In this document: one piece after another, positions 12,166-23,880 of the stretch
Layout of the letters: each line of letters opens with the position of its first letter
How positions within the stretch are numbered: position 1 is the first letter of the stretch
Assembly: GCA_020284085.1 (NCBI GenBank)
Contig: JACEVL010000092.1
Coordinates: forward strand, 448,353 to 512,352
Length of the DNA: 64,000 nucleotides
Origin: Aporrectodea caliginosa
Lineage: Eukaryota > Annelida > Clitellata > Crassiclitellata > Lumbricidae
Reading direction: 5' to 3'
The notes under the pieces: model-generated
Databases searched by the model: none
Told to the model about the DNA's origin: nothing
What the model saw: the letters and a program-made list of their open reading frames with translations, nothing else
Position numbers and translations under genes: made by a program

Positions 12166-12177
12166 TGTTCCCCTTAC

Positions 12178-12423
12178 CAGACAGGTTCCGTTGATGCAGA
12201 CGTCGTCGTCGGTCTGGTTCCGACAGGAGGTTCCATTGGGAACCCTGGCCTCAAGAACGACGCTTATTCTCAGCTGAGCATCGTGGCATCGTAACGAACA
12301 AGGATCTGCAGGGTCATCGGCGGGAACCCAGGCGGGAATGCGACCGTCCAGTGGCAGCTTCCTGTAGGTCAGGCACTGCCTGAGACGGTAGTCAGGCACG
12401 GGCTCGGTCGTATCACAGTGCAA
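12178..12423 (-). CDS. ADAMTS/ADAMTSL-like gene, exon A (cysteine-rich module)
   Basis: The exon is 82 codons long, bounded by an acceptor TTTTCTGTAG and a donor GTAAGG, both in phase 0. It has seven cysteines at residues 3, 17, 42, 46, 67, 76 and 81. The order matches the ADAMTS cysteine-rich module: DYRLRQC, W32, DPCSLRC, NGTSC and DVCINGTC. Joined to exon B it reads CINGTCL then STGCDG, the expected continuation. Three N-glycosylation sequons (NGT, NQT, NGT) are present. The protein would be secreted. The upstream first TSP1 and any metalloprotease domain were not found, so protease (ADAMTS) and non-protease (ADAMTSL, papilin) relatives cannot be separated. Confidence 0.93.
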
Positions 12424-13826
12424 CTACAGAAAACACAGAGAACACTCCTCTCAGCTTATCTACAATCACTGTTATTATGAGCACAGCTTGTACTGTGGTC
12501 CCTGTATACAACCAGTCGGTCAGAGAGCTGGTTATCTTAAGCAGGGAGTAAGTGTTCGAGACCCTCTAGGACGATTACTTTGTAGGGACCTTGAACGAGT
12601 TCCTTATTGACAATTACTCATTGCTATAGATTTATGCTTAGTCGCTAGGCACTGGCGCTTAATCAAATGCAGAAAAATACTAAAAAATAATGTAGGCCTA
12701 CAGCAACCTTCCAACATTCATTCAGGAAGTGTATGCTTTCAAAAAGCAATTTAAATTCACCAATGCACGCGCTCCTATATATACGACGTTGTAATGTATA
12801 TATAAAAGTAAGTCGCTTCTCACGGTGCTATATAAATTGTTTGTACAACTACAGTTACAGCCTACATAATTACAGGGGAAACGTCGCAGCTAAGTTTACA
12901 GCAGTCCACATGAATGGTAGAGTGCTGTATACTTCGACATAATGCAAAGTAGGCCTATAATAGACTAACATGGTGCATCGACTGAAAATTACTAAGTCCC
13001 AAATATAATAGGTCCTAAGCAAATTCTGTAAAAGTGGCCCAACAAGTCTATGACCTATTAATACGAAAAGACTCGAATAAAAAAAACTAAGTAAATAGCC
13101 AAAGGAGGACTTCACGAAAACCGCCGTTCTTGGGCTGGATTCCTAATCTGCGGAAATGTTCTAATCCTGAGGGATCAAGTAGGCTGTGTGCCTTGGTCCG
13201 ATAAGGTATACAGTAACTGAACATATTTATTATATTATTTATTTATTACAAGAGTCTGCGGCATTATTTGTGGTCTAAACGAAGTTTGGACTCTTAGAGC
13301 CATGGGTACAGCGAGGGTAACAGCTGAATCCACCCGACTGAGTTGAAGCCAAGTAATGAGTTAATCGATGATCACGGTTGGCCTGCCCTATACCCATGCA
13401 GGCGATCAGACGGCCGATAGGACGGCCTTCATCCGCTGCCGCCGCCGACGTAGACGGTCTTATCTCGGTCGGCCAGGGCCCTGGAGCAGCGCCGGCATCA
13501 GCACCCGACACACACACACACACTTCCGAACCGTACGAGATTTCGCAAGCACCGTAAAAACCTCTTCCGGCAAAAGAAAACGCCTAAGATCCGTAGCACA
13601 CACCTACATGTACGTACATGCATCACACCCTTGCACCACCTCACGCCTGAATATTTCATCGCTCTCATTAAACTAACACGCAGCCCTAAACTTTTTCAAC
13701 TCGGAGTTTTAAGTCCCGTGCAAGCTAGATGTACAGGTCTCGATTACTGCTACGAAGAATAGCCTTGGAGTCATCATCATCATCAGTTCCTGACGCCAGT
13801 CATTATGATGACGGTCAGAGTGACGG
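12424..13826. other. No recognised feature
   Basis: Presumed intron upstream of exon A. Open frames at 13275-13523 and 13368-13676 overlap on opposite strands and show no recognisable domain. Confidence 0.45.
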
Positions 13827-13905
13827 TGATGATGATGATCATGATGATGATGATGATCATGATGATGATGATGATCATGATGACGATGATGATGATAATG
13901 AATAT
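13827..13905 (+). repeat. (GAT)n/(GATCAT)n microsatellite
   Basis: ATGATG runs interrupted by regularly spaced GATCAT. Confidence 0.93.
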
Positions 13906-14023
13906 GATGACAACTTGACCCAGTGCATGCAGTTTCTTGTGCGCTAAATCTAACAATGCCCGTCAAGAATGGAGATATTGGTTTGCACTCATCGCCGCAA
14001 TACGGCTGGAGTCAGGATCTATT

Positions 14024-14377
14024 CTGCCCTACTTTGGCAAAAGGAAGCAAGTCCAGTTTTGGGTCAAAATGACATATGGGTATCATTTTGGTTCAAGAAG
14101 CAAGTCCAACACAATCGACTATATAACTAGTCATTATTGCATGTGGTTCTGGCGGAAAAGCAGAGGCAGAAAGAAGCAAGTCCAAGTATAGTACTGGAAA
14201 ATTCCAAGGCAAAAAGAAGCAAGTCCATGCGTATGTGATGCATACGCATGGACTTGCTTCTTTTTGCCTTGGAATTGTATGCGTAAATTCAGACCGATTT
14301 TCAGGCCGGAGTTGTTTTTCGCATTTTTCTCAGAAACTCAAATTTGTGACTTGCTTCCTTTTGCCAAAGTAGGGCAG
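14024..14377. repeat. Nested inverted repeat with a perfect 36-bp-arm hairpin
   Basis: The outer arms 14024-14053 and 14348-14377 are identical over 30 bp when inverted. Inside, 14200-14235 and 14241-14276 are perfect inverted copies over 36 bp with a 5-base loop (TGATG). The word AGAAGCAAGTCCA (or GGAAGCAAGTCCA) occurs four times in direct orientation (near 14043, 14096, 14172, 14215) and twice inverted. No coding sequence was recognised. Confidence 0.95.
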
Positions 14378-14392
14378 TATTGATGTCGAAGT

Positions 14393-14393
<1 letters not shown>

Positions 14394-14454
<61 letters not shown>

Positions 14455-14473
14455 ATGATGATGATGATGATGA
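14394..14473 (+). repeat. (GAT)n microsatellite
   Basis: About 26 nearly pure GAT units, directly after the foldback. Confidence 0.96.
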
Positions 14474-15331
14474 TATATGACTGATAATTTATGTAGCGCC
14501 TCTTGTACCTCTCGAGTACATTCCCTCCGGCCCAAAACAATGGTTCGACGACAATTGTACTGGAAAGCAAGAATTCGGAGCTTCACTTTGGGCTGGAACT
14601 CAGAGAGAACATAATAGTAACAGATCAATCCCGTTCAGGCCAAAAATCTTAGGCTACCTACAACGCTAATACCATCTAATATTCCTAGCAGTTCAAGCCC
14701 GAAGAAAAATTGACTTCATATCAGTCGAGACCATGGACCCCTAAGCTTGGTCTTCATCATGCAAGCGAGATATCGTCATTGAGAATATGCCCTTTGCCAA
14801 ACTCGTTAAGTTATACTGTAGGGCCTTATATGGGTCAAAACCGAACAGGTGGTTGTGTGCTAATTGCTCGAAGTGATTGTAATTAACAGGTGCTTCAGTC
14901 GCGATGACGACTCTCAAGTGACTTCGGAACTGACTGTTCGCACAGATTAGCATTAGGCGTACCGTGAATTGCCTTCATATTAAATCAGCGTGGCAGAAAA
15001 CGAAATGCTAATTCCGTTGTGGGATTCGTCGACGTGTCGTGCGTTGGGCGCTCGTTGAAGATGACAACCATCATCATGTTGCACTTGAAACTGTCTCATT
15101 ATGAACCGCAGACAGAATCTGTAAACGCCAGACTTACTCTAGACACCGTTGTCCTAGACTCGTGTTTTCAACCCCACTTTACGGACACTGAACTGCTGAA
15201 CAGTCTGGCCCTACTTCGCCCAAGGCACGTATCAGGAAAGCGATTTCGATAGGTACTAAAAGACGATATAATATGTAAATATCAGGTTTAGAGCCATGCT
15301 AGAAAAAGTAGAACTTTCCTTAGGTCCAAAG
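14474..15331. other. No gene recognised; L2-type tail fragment near 14485-14540
   Basis: AATTTATGTAGCGCCTCTTG is an inverted version of the AGCGCTATATAAAT-type tail shared by L2-related elements here. Nothing else is recognised. Confidence 0.4.
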
Positions 15332-15708
15332 ATGGTATGTATGTATGTATGTATGTATGTATGTATGTATGTATGTATGTATGTATGTATGTATGTATGT
15401 ATGTATGTATGTATGTATGTATGTATGTATGTATGTATGTATGTATGTATGTATGTATGTATGTATGTATGTATGTATGTATGTATGTATGTATGTATGC
15501 ATGCATGCATGCATGTATGTATGTATGCATGCATGCATGTATGTATGTATGTATGTATGTATGTATGTATGTATGTATGTATGTATGTATGTATGTTATG
15601 TATGTATGTATGCATGTATGTATGTATGTATGTATGTACAATATATGTATGTATACATAATAATTTATATATGTATGTATGTATGTATGTACGTATATAT
15701 GTATGTAT
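15332..15708 (+). repeat. (TATG)n microsatellite
   Basis: About 80 units with patches of ATGC variants near 15498-15540. All frames are open (YVCM and YIHT repeats) and are spurious. Confidence 0.97.
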
Positions 15709-15716
15709 GCACCTAG

Positions 15717-16032
15717 CAGGGCTGCCGACAGAAATTCTGGGCCCCTAGGCAGAGCAGTCACGGGCCCCTAACTATCCTTAGACTTTATGAGGAATTTTTT
15801 CAAAAAACAAACTGAAATAATAATAGTGCGGGTACAATCCTACAAAATTATATTTATATATGCAACTATTATAGTTAAGTGTCCGTAATATCATATTTTA
15901 CAAGGCATAAATCATAAATTTGTATAACTGATTATAATATTTTTCATAAATTGATTGCTGGGCCCTGCCCGGGCCCCTAAAAGTCGCCGGGCCCCTGGGT
16001 TTTTGCCCCCCTGCCCTCCTCTCGCGGGCCTG
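15717..16032. mobile_element. hAT-type MITE, 316 bp, target duplication GCACCTAG
   Basis: Exact 8-bp direct repeats GCACCTAG flank it (15709-15716 and 16033-16040). The ends are CAGGGCTGCCGACAG and, inverted, CAGGCCCGCGAGAG. GGGCCCCT is repeated near both ends, a common feature of non-autonomous hAT elements. It is inserted at the edge of the TATG array, so it is probably younger than that array. No coding capacity. Confidence 0.92.
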
Positions 16033-16040
16033 GCACCTAG

Positions 16041-17700
16041 GCTTTAATAGAGAGCATGTTAAGAAGATCTACAAAGCGATGAATTACGTATAGTTTTCCT
16101 AAAGCGATATTTCGATATTTCCTGACGACGTGTTCCTTAATCTGCGATAAATCTGATTTAGTTGTAGAAAGAACTATTGTATCAAGACAACATGAAAACT
16201 GGGTTCTAATTAAAAAGCACTACTTAATTCACCTAATGCAGTCCGTAGTTCAGGCCTCGTTTAACCAGTATAATGGCTTTGTTCCGAAAACTGCAGGCGG
16301 AGTATCAAGACTTCAAAACCGAGCATACAGGCCGTATACTCGTTAAACTGTGATTCAAGAAGGCTAAGGAATTTTTCTGGCACCGCATGGCTACCATTTT
16401 TACAGCTTGCTTAGATTTTAATATCGGTTCCACGTTGATCCGAATGCACTAACTGTTTTACTGCTTCTTTGCGGTTTCCACCAATCGTCTCCATCTTAAT
16501 GAGCTTAATTTGAGGCGTGGCTGTTCTACTTTACATAACAGCCGTACCGTTGCAACTGATTGCGTATAGTTCCCGACACGAAGGCCCCCGTGTGACCACA
16601 ATTCTGACGATACTGCCTCATAATTAATGTCCCTCAAGATTACTTGCTTAGTCAATTAAATATGCTCGGAAATAAAGCAAGTAGAAACGCAGAAACATTG
16701 TTTAAATATGCTCAGGATGTGATTTCTGACTTGCAGCAGTGAGCAGTGAAGATCAACGAGGAGGAGCTAAATCAATGAGGAAATGTATCTTTTATACAGA
16801 TTACATAGTCAGAGCAAATGACAACACAACATCCTTAAAAATCGAACCATCTATTTATATTGCCCTTGGTGCTATATATATTGGCCCAAATGCTCAGTTA
16901 TCTAATTACGCAATTGTCAATCACATTTAGATGTCCATCAGATCGGGCATTACGTTAGCTGCACTTAATAAACAAACAGAAGAGGACAAAACAGCGGATA
17001 TATTTCTTCCAAACCCTATACAAGATACTCTATTGCATCTCTGGCAACACCACTTTCACCTATAGCGACCAGTTGCATATAGAGACCAGTAGCATATCGA
17101 TAGTCGCTGAAACCCAATTTGCCTTAAGTCACCTCTCGCTATACACCAGCGTCCCTCAATTAGGCTGAAGGGGTTTGGGCGGAGAGTTTCGGAGCTTCCA
17201 TGTTTCAAGCTGCGTTCACAGAATCTCGTCTGTGAAATCACAATCCTACTTAAGGCGTGGCTCGGGTGTTGTTGTTTTGAAGTTGAATCACTGAAGACAA
17301 TGCTGATGATCACAACAATGTAATTATAGCGATAATGCTAATTGCTCTAGGAAATGTGTTCAACGATAATGACATGGCTAATTCCAAGAAATGCTTTGTT
17401 GTTAATATTATTGTAAGTACTATCTCTGTTAGTATTCAAATAAATTCTGGAACAGTAAGGAGCTGGCCTTATAAAGAAATGGCGTACTCCTTTCACTAAG
17501 CGGGACCACCCAGCTTGCCTTATTGAGCTGGGCGGCCGTAAATCTGGGCACTGGAGCCCCACCCAACAGACAACAGGAAATCAGGTCACGGAATCTTAGA
17601 CCTTAGATTCTTCTGCTGTCTCTCTGACCAATGGCCCATCACTTCGTTCTAATTATAGAAGAATGTAACAATAGAGTCTTGTTTTGACAAATGAACGTGA
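16041..17700. other. No recognised feature
   Basis: Short frames at 16458-16655, 16739-16930, 17056-17313 and 17347-17562 show no domain or splice pattern I can support. Confidence 0.45.
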
Positions 17701-17712
17701 TGAGACAGAGAC

Positions 17713-17850
<138 letters not shown>

Positions 17851-18604
17851 GGGGGACAAGAGAGACTGCGAGAGAAATGAGTAGAGGCAGACGGGCACGG
17901 ATGGGACAGAGACAGGCGAAGAAACAGAGGCGAAGAGAAAGAGATACAGGCGCCCATAGTCAGAGGCGCACGCACAACAACACCAGGCAGAGATCTGCGA
18001 ACTCACAACACACAGCAGCGCCTTTATCTAAACAAATTCCACGGACAGAGTTCCGAAGAGATTAACATCTGCGCAGTCTGCGCGGGCTGATTATATATTC
18101 AGATATTAGTAAGGAACAGAATCCGATCCCTCTATATACAAAAAACCATGTAAGTGCATAAAAAGAAAGACTTAGCATTGTTTTATATACAGTTTCGCTG
18201 TCTTTCTCAGTAGGTTTATACCGACACTGGCCTATGTTATTACCGCTCGCAGTACGCATTTCTCAGGCGTGGCACCCTATGCTGCGTGTTAAGTGCTGTG
18301 GCCAGCAGGCCGCAGAGTAGCGACCAGTGGATAGGCCTAAATTCAACCGGACCCCCTCTCCACAAGATCTGAGATCTGGCACCTCTGATTTGAGACCATC
18401 CACCTAACTGTTTTCTAATAACAATAACCCACCAAAATAGTCCCTCCATCATGTTTCACTCATTTTATGTTCAATCCAAGAGAGGATAGCGAGTATTAGT
18501 TTCAGACTCGGAAATCTGACACTTCTGAATCCGCATCTACACCACTGGTAAAACAAAACATGAAATTGTCACACATTACCAAGCTACGCCAAATAGGTGG
18601 TCCA
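17851..18604. other. No recognised feature
   Basis: Purine-rich at the start, then unique-looking sequence. No exon supported. Confidence 0.4.
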
Positions 18605-18795
18605 TACATACATACAACTGTATTTGATATCGTCCTCCTTCCAAGGTTCAGAATTGCACACGCGACCATACGACAATTGTGAGTAAAGGACTTGCTCAAT
18701 GTCCCTACAGGCCTACACGGTAACTGTCTCGGGCGAGGCTCGAACCCGTACACTCCGCGTTACAGGCCGAGCGCTCTAACCAATCGGCCACAGTG
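18605..18795 (-). repeat. tRNA-derived SINE, family D, copy 1
   Basis: On the minus strand a tRNA-like head (GCCGATTGGTTAGAGCGCTC, anticodon loop CTGTAAC, B-box GGGTTCGAGCC) is followed by a body sharing GTGAGTAAAGGACTTGCTCAA (plus-strand orientation, split by one variant) with family B and with 32935-33000 and 61860-61925. Different tRNA-like heads on a shared body suggest related SINE families. It is not a working tRNA. Confidence 0.75.
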
Positions 18796-18894
18796 ATAAC
18801 GAAAGATATCTGTGTGTATAGGCTACAGTATACTGTGTGCTGTATCGGTTCTACTGCATAATAAGGGTGCATTTCTTCTGGTAACAGAACGGGG

Positions 18895-19345
18895 TGAGCA
18901 GCTATTGAGCAGCTAGTGAATAGCTATTGAGCAACTATTGAGCAGATGGTGAGCAGCTAGTGAATAGCTATTGAGCAGCTATTGAGCAGATGGTGAGCAG
19001 CTAGTGAATAGCTATTGAGCAGCTATTGAGCAGATGGTGAGCAGCTAGTGAATAGCTATTGAGCAGCTATTGAGCAGATGGTGAGCAGCTAGTGAATAGC
19101 TATTGAGCAGCTATTGAGCAGATGGTGAGCAGCTAGTGAATAGCTATTGAGCAGCTATTGAGCAGATGGTGAGCAGCTAGTGAATAGCTATTGAGCAGCT
19201 ATTGAGCAGATGGTGAGCAGCTAGTGAATAGCTATTGAGCAGCTATTGAGCAGCTAGTGAATAACTATTGAGCAGCTATTGAGCAGCTAGTGAATAACTA
19301 TTTAGCAGCTATTGAGCAGCTATTGAGCAGCTATTGAGCAGATGG
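18895..19345 (+). repeat. 44-bp minisatellite built of four 11-bp monomers
   Basis: Unit starts fall at 18951, 18995, 19039, 19083, 19127, 19171 and 19215, exactly 44 bp apart. Each unit holds four related 11-mers: GAGCAGCTAGT, GAATAGCTATT, GAGCAGCTATT and GAGCAGATGGT. Both edges break down into irregular 11-mers. It is a small higher-order repeat. It is not a CRISPR array, because there are no unique spacers. Confidence 0.96.
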
Positions 19346-19934
19346 TGGGCAGCTGCGGCAGCTGCAGTTGTGGCAATGTTTGTCGTCTGTCGATGAGTGC
19401 AGCCATTCGACCAGCAGTTGAGTTGACGAGAGGCAGGTTCCCCTTCTTCCCCCTTCTTCCCCCTTCTTCCCCTTCTTCGCTTCACTGATAAGAGGAACCC
19501 CATTCGTCGTCTCTGACCCGATTTCCACTCAAAAACCTCTTCTTATCATCAACCGATTGACTAGGATTAGGGCCGAGAAAAAGGAGACAGAGACAGGGAA
19601 AGAGACAGAGGCATGGCAGGGGACAGAGGCAGGGAGAGGGAGACTGAAGTGTCAAGGTAAAGAAACTGACGTTAAATGAGACAGAGTCAGAGACATGGGC
19701 CGGAAAAGAGAACGTTCAAACAGCCAAGATAGAGGAAGCATACACTGTACATTGAAGGAGGCAAAGAAGGACACGAAGAAAGCAGAGGGAAAAGAACAGA
19801 GTTAAGGACGCAGATGAGAGAAGGAGCGAGAGGCACATTGGATGAGACATTTGAGGAGACAGAATGAAATCGAAAGATAGATAGACTGTAGACGCCTGTT
19901 GGAAAACGGAAGAATGGATTGCATCGCCTCTCTC
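19346..19934. other. No gene recognised; CTTCTTCCCC and purine-rich stretches
   Basis: Short CCCCTTCTT repeats near 19440-19475 and purine-rich sequence near 19570-19780. No coding evidence. Confidence 0.4.
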
Positions 19935-20155
19935 AACACGTCAGCAAAAACAGTAACGAAGAAGAAGAAGAAGACGAAGAGCACTCCCTTAGACCAGCCC
20001 TAAGAGATAACCATGGATATGAAATACTAGCGACTTCATTTTCTTAGCCTCGGCATATGAGGGCGCGTGGCCAGCCCTCTCTCTTTCACCGTCTGATCCT
20101 CTCACCGACAGTGTACGGTCAGTGCACTCATTACAGCCGAGTTGGCTAGGTTGCT
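19935..20155 (-). repeat. SINE family A, copy 2 (head lost)
   Basis: Matches the body of the 52-335 copy: TAGCGACTTCATTTTCTTAG, CCTCGGC, TGGCCAGCC, CACCGACAGTGTAC and GCCGAGTTGGCTAGG in the same order. The tRNA-like head is absent. Confidence 0.8.
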
Positions 20156-21603
20156 CAAAATCCAGTAAACAGCTGTGTAACAATACAACTGACTATGTGA
20201 ATGTCCATCAAAGCAAGGAACTAGCCGTTCAGAGAGTATCGCAGCCTGGATAGAGTTTGACCTGAATTTTAGCTTCTGCCTGTTCTCTGTCATTGGCCAG
20301 CTGCTTGCGCATGTCCAATGGCTCCACTCCTCACAACGTTCTGCCTCCCACTGCGGCTTCCGGCGGCAACCGACCGTTATCATCGAGAATCCAAGAATAT
20401 CTGTCTAGGTCTTCCTCTTGTTTTTCTTCCGTCCATTTTCCCCCTTTGATGTCAGTTCTTAAGAGGCTGCAGCCGTCTTCCCCTCTCAGCCCAGGCCTAC
20501 GTGACCAGTCAATTTCCCCTGTCGCCTTCTGACCGCATACACCCATCAGAGAGAGAGAGATCTCCATCCACTATGTCTGACTGCCAACACCTGCGGCCAA
20601 GTGAATTTGCTCCGGAAGAGAGAGAGAAGACCCAGCAAAGCCTCCAGGCAGCGGCTGATATGGCACTCCTGGCACGAGTCATCCGCTCCGTCCTTGGACC
20701 AATTAGGACGAGAAAGGAATCAAAGGACCTGGTCTAACCGCGATAAGCAAACACGAGGAGATAAAAGCCTGGAATGGACTCTGCAGCGTCTTACCGCTGT
20801 TTAGCCTAAATTCGAAACTGTTGCACAGCTCAGCGCTGTCGAAAGCTGATTAAAGCCGGATTATAGTACGCCTACCACTATTGAATTATGTAGTCAAGAA
20901 CCAGCAATTTCGAAAGTTATCAGACCTATCTTAATTAGGCATAATAGGGCCTAATTACGGCTCAATTAGTACGTGAATTGGATGTATCTGTCCATTTATT
21001 TGGAGCATTTATTTTATTGCTTGCCATCGAGTGGTGTAAATGATACACATTTAACTGGACAAGGACCTAGTACGAGACCCTTGGATGTTCTACTAAGGAC
21101 CAAGACCAAAGATGCGATCAGAAATAGGGTGACGACTACAAAGATCGGTTTATCGGACAAGAAGGGCAGAGTGGTTTAGCGGATGGGGAAGGGGACGATT
21201 GGGGTGGGGGAGGAGAGAAGACATGCAGACGTCAGAATAAACACGAAAACAGAGCCACCGGCTGCAATTGACCTTTGCCACTGAACAACTCGATAGACTA
21301 TGCAAATTTATGTTAACGCCGGCACTTGTAGACTTGTTTTTCTGCAGGACATGAATATTAATCACAGTTAAGCAATAAAGCCGTATGAGGCCTGAGAAAT
21401 GGTCGTCGGTTCAGTCTTTTCAAAGTGATGTAGTGCACGAAGAGACATTGATCTTGTCAACAGCTGCGGTCCTGGAAGAGACGTGGGAGCAGAGCAGACA
21501 ATGTGGCCAAATGCCAGGAATTTCTTTTGGCTGTCATAAGCAGACACTGCTACTCTGAAGAAGTAGATACAGTGGCTAAAGTATTCGTCAGTATATTTTA
21601 TGC

Positions 21604-21605
<2 letters not shown>
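20156..21605. other. No recognised feature
   Basis: Overlapping short frames at 20293-20804 on both strands lack family signatures and splice context. No exon supported. Confidence 0.4.
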
Positions 21606-21636
<31 letters not shown>

Positions 21637-21678
21637 TGTATGTATGTATATATGTATGCATGGCATTGTATGTATGTA

Positions 21679-21712
<34 letters not shown>

Positions 21713-21732
21713 CATGTATGTATGTATGTATG

Positions 21733-21766
<34 letters not shown>

Positions 21767-21768
21767 TG
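21606..21768 (+). repeat. (TATG)n microsatellite
   Basis: TATG units with ATATAT and ATGC interruptions. Confidence 0.95.
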
Positions 21769-21972
21769 ACGATACTTAATATAGCTCATTTTAGGTATCT
21801 CAGAAAAATGCTGTACGCATGACTAACTGATTTTAAGAATGCGTTTTAAGACAGTTTGAACAGACGTACATGTATGTATCCACGCCTCAGTCAAACTTTC
21901 GTCTCACAGGCGTGGCCCTGGTTTCAAGGTCAAAGATACAAAGGCTGAAGCTCAGACAGATGATTAACGTCA

Positions 21973-22097
21973 TCACCACCACCACCACCACCACAGCCAC
22001 CACCACCACCAACACCATCGTCATCATCGTCATGATCATGATCATCATGATCATCATGATCATCATGATCATCATGATCATCATGATCATGATCATG

Positions 22098-22189
<92 letters not shown>
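21973..22189 (+). repeat. (CAC)n then (CAT)n compound microsatellite
   Basis: CACCAC run, then ATGATCATC patches, then about 28 pure CAT units to 22189. Confidence 0.95.
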
Positions 22190-22699
22190 TTGGCGTCTAT
22201 GAGTGTGAATAAATATCTTCATTCTCTTCAGTGCTGTGTAGACTAGACAATTCCGTTCTCAACTTTCCAGCTTAGTCGTTACCTTTCTTGTCTTCTGTTT
22301 CCTTCGTTATTTTATTATCAGACCATATGTAAGCATTGAGGCCACAATGAAATGTCTGATTGACCAGACATAGTCTTGAAGTAACCGACTAATTGCCTCT
22401 TAACCAACTGACTTTCAATAGTCTATTAATTATCTAATCATTTCCTAACAACTTAAAATGTTAGAAGCGAACTACTTAAAACAATAATCCATCATCATTG
22501 ATGTTTTTATCAAATGTAAAAGTGTTACTTAATGACCATATAACTTATCTGGCGAAAGAATATCCAATAGATAGGTAGCAAGTAGGCTATAGGAGGCAAG
22601 TATAGGAAATAAGTATAGGAAGTACGGGGGCCTAAGTATGGGAAGTAAGTATAGGAAGTATATGAATCAGATAGTCGTATCATCTAACTGGTCCTATAT
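22190..22699. other. No gene; short TATAGGAAGTAAG repeats at 22580-22660
   Basis: A few degenerate TATAGGAAGTAAG copies, also seen at 22800-22830 on the other side of a family C element. Confidence 0.45.
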
Positions 22700-22795
22700 A
22701 GATTTTGATGTCTATGTATTTAAATTGCTGATGCTTGTTCAGCAGAGTGAAGTTTGGCAACTGGTCATGTTAAAGAATATACTTACTTACTTAAG
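22700..22795 (+). repeat. SINE-like family C, 3' end
   Basis: TTAAAGAATATACTTACTTAC preceded by TGGCAACTGGTCATG, matching the other family C ends. It splits the TATAGGAAGTAAG repeat. Confidence 0.6.
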
Positions 22796-23655
22796 TAGTT
22801 ATAGGAAGTAAACATATAGGAAGTAAGTCGTGCAATACATAGTTTTTGTCAATCGGGTAAATACTAAATACGCAAGGCAAACTTGGAACGGCACAAATCA
22901 CTTTTTTTAAATTATCATAATTAATGGCACATGATGAATTCCATGTGCTATCGGATGATCCTTTGAAACAATATCGTACTTATTATCGCTGGTATAGTAG
23001 TTCTTATTACCATCACCACCAGTCCACCACCATCGTTATTATAATCTGTGTTGCTATGATAGTCTTTGTCAGCATCAACGTTACCATAATCACCATCACA
23101 TCATTCCACCGTCAAATGTACCGTCATCGGCATTATTATCAACTCTACTTAATGACTTTCAAATCATTACGATCAGCTGAAAGACCTTTCAAGAACAACA
23201 GCAACAACGACAACAGCAGCAACAACAGCAGACTAGAAACAACAGGAAAGCAACGAAAGCAATAACAACAGCTACTTGAAGAACAAAGGAATGATTGCAA
23301 GTGCGCGACTGTCACCTTTTGCTATCGTCGCGCCCAGATTCTGACCGCTGCAGTGTCATCATCATCATCCAAATAAACAGAGGCAGTAGCAAGACCTGTG
23401 ATAGCCGTCTAACAGGTGTTCCGCGACCACCATTCGTAATCGTAACACTGTAGCTGCAAATTGATATGGCGCCACTTCAAGATAAGATCATCATCAGAGG
23501 CATACTTCCGCTGCCGTTAATGTTTCTGTACATTATGTATGCACACGACAATAGTGTAAAATTGTAAATATTAGTTGTCTGACGGATTTAGAAAAAAGCA
23601 TTAAAAATTTATAATACATATTAGAATTAGGCCTAACGCACTTCCCAACTTAGAA
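22796..23655. other. No gene recognised; CAN-rich stretch at 23190-23265
   Basis: A 113-codon plus frame at 22924-23265 is compositionally biased (His/Tyr, then Asn/Ser) and shows no domain. GCAACAACGACAACAGCAGC-type repeats form its end. Confidence 0.45.
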
Positions 23656-23880
23656 TCTCTCTGTCTGTTTGTCTCTGTCTGTCTGTATGTCTGTCTCTGT
23701 ATGTCTGTGTCTCTGTGTCTGTCTATCTCTCTGTCTCTGTCTGTATGGCTGTCTGTCTCTGTCTCTCTCTGTATATCTCGGTGTTTCTCTCTGTCTGTCT
23801 TTTGTCTGTCTGTCTATCTCAGACTGTCTGTCAGAGACACAGAGAGAGACACTCTCTCTGTCGCTGTCTCTGCCTCTCGG
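23656..23880 (+). repeat. Degenerate (CTGT)n/(CT)n microsatellite
   Basis: CTGTCTGTCTCTGT-type repeats with many substitutions. Confidence 0.9.

Noticed and set aside
18895..19345. CRISPR-like array
   Set aside because: The units are contiguous 44-mers made of related 11-mers with no unique spacers, in an animal genome.
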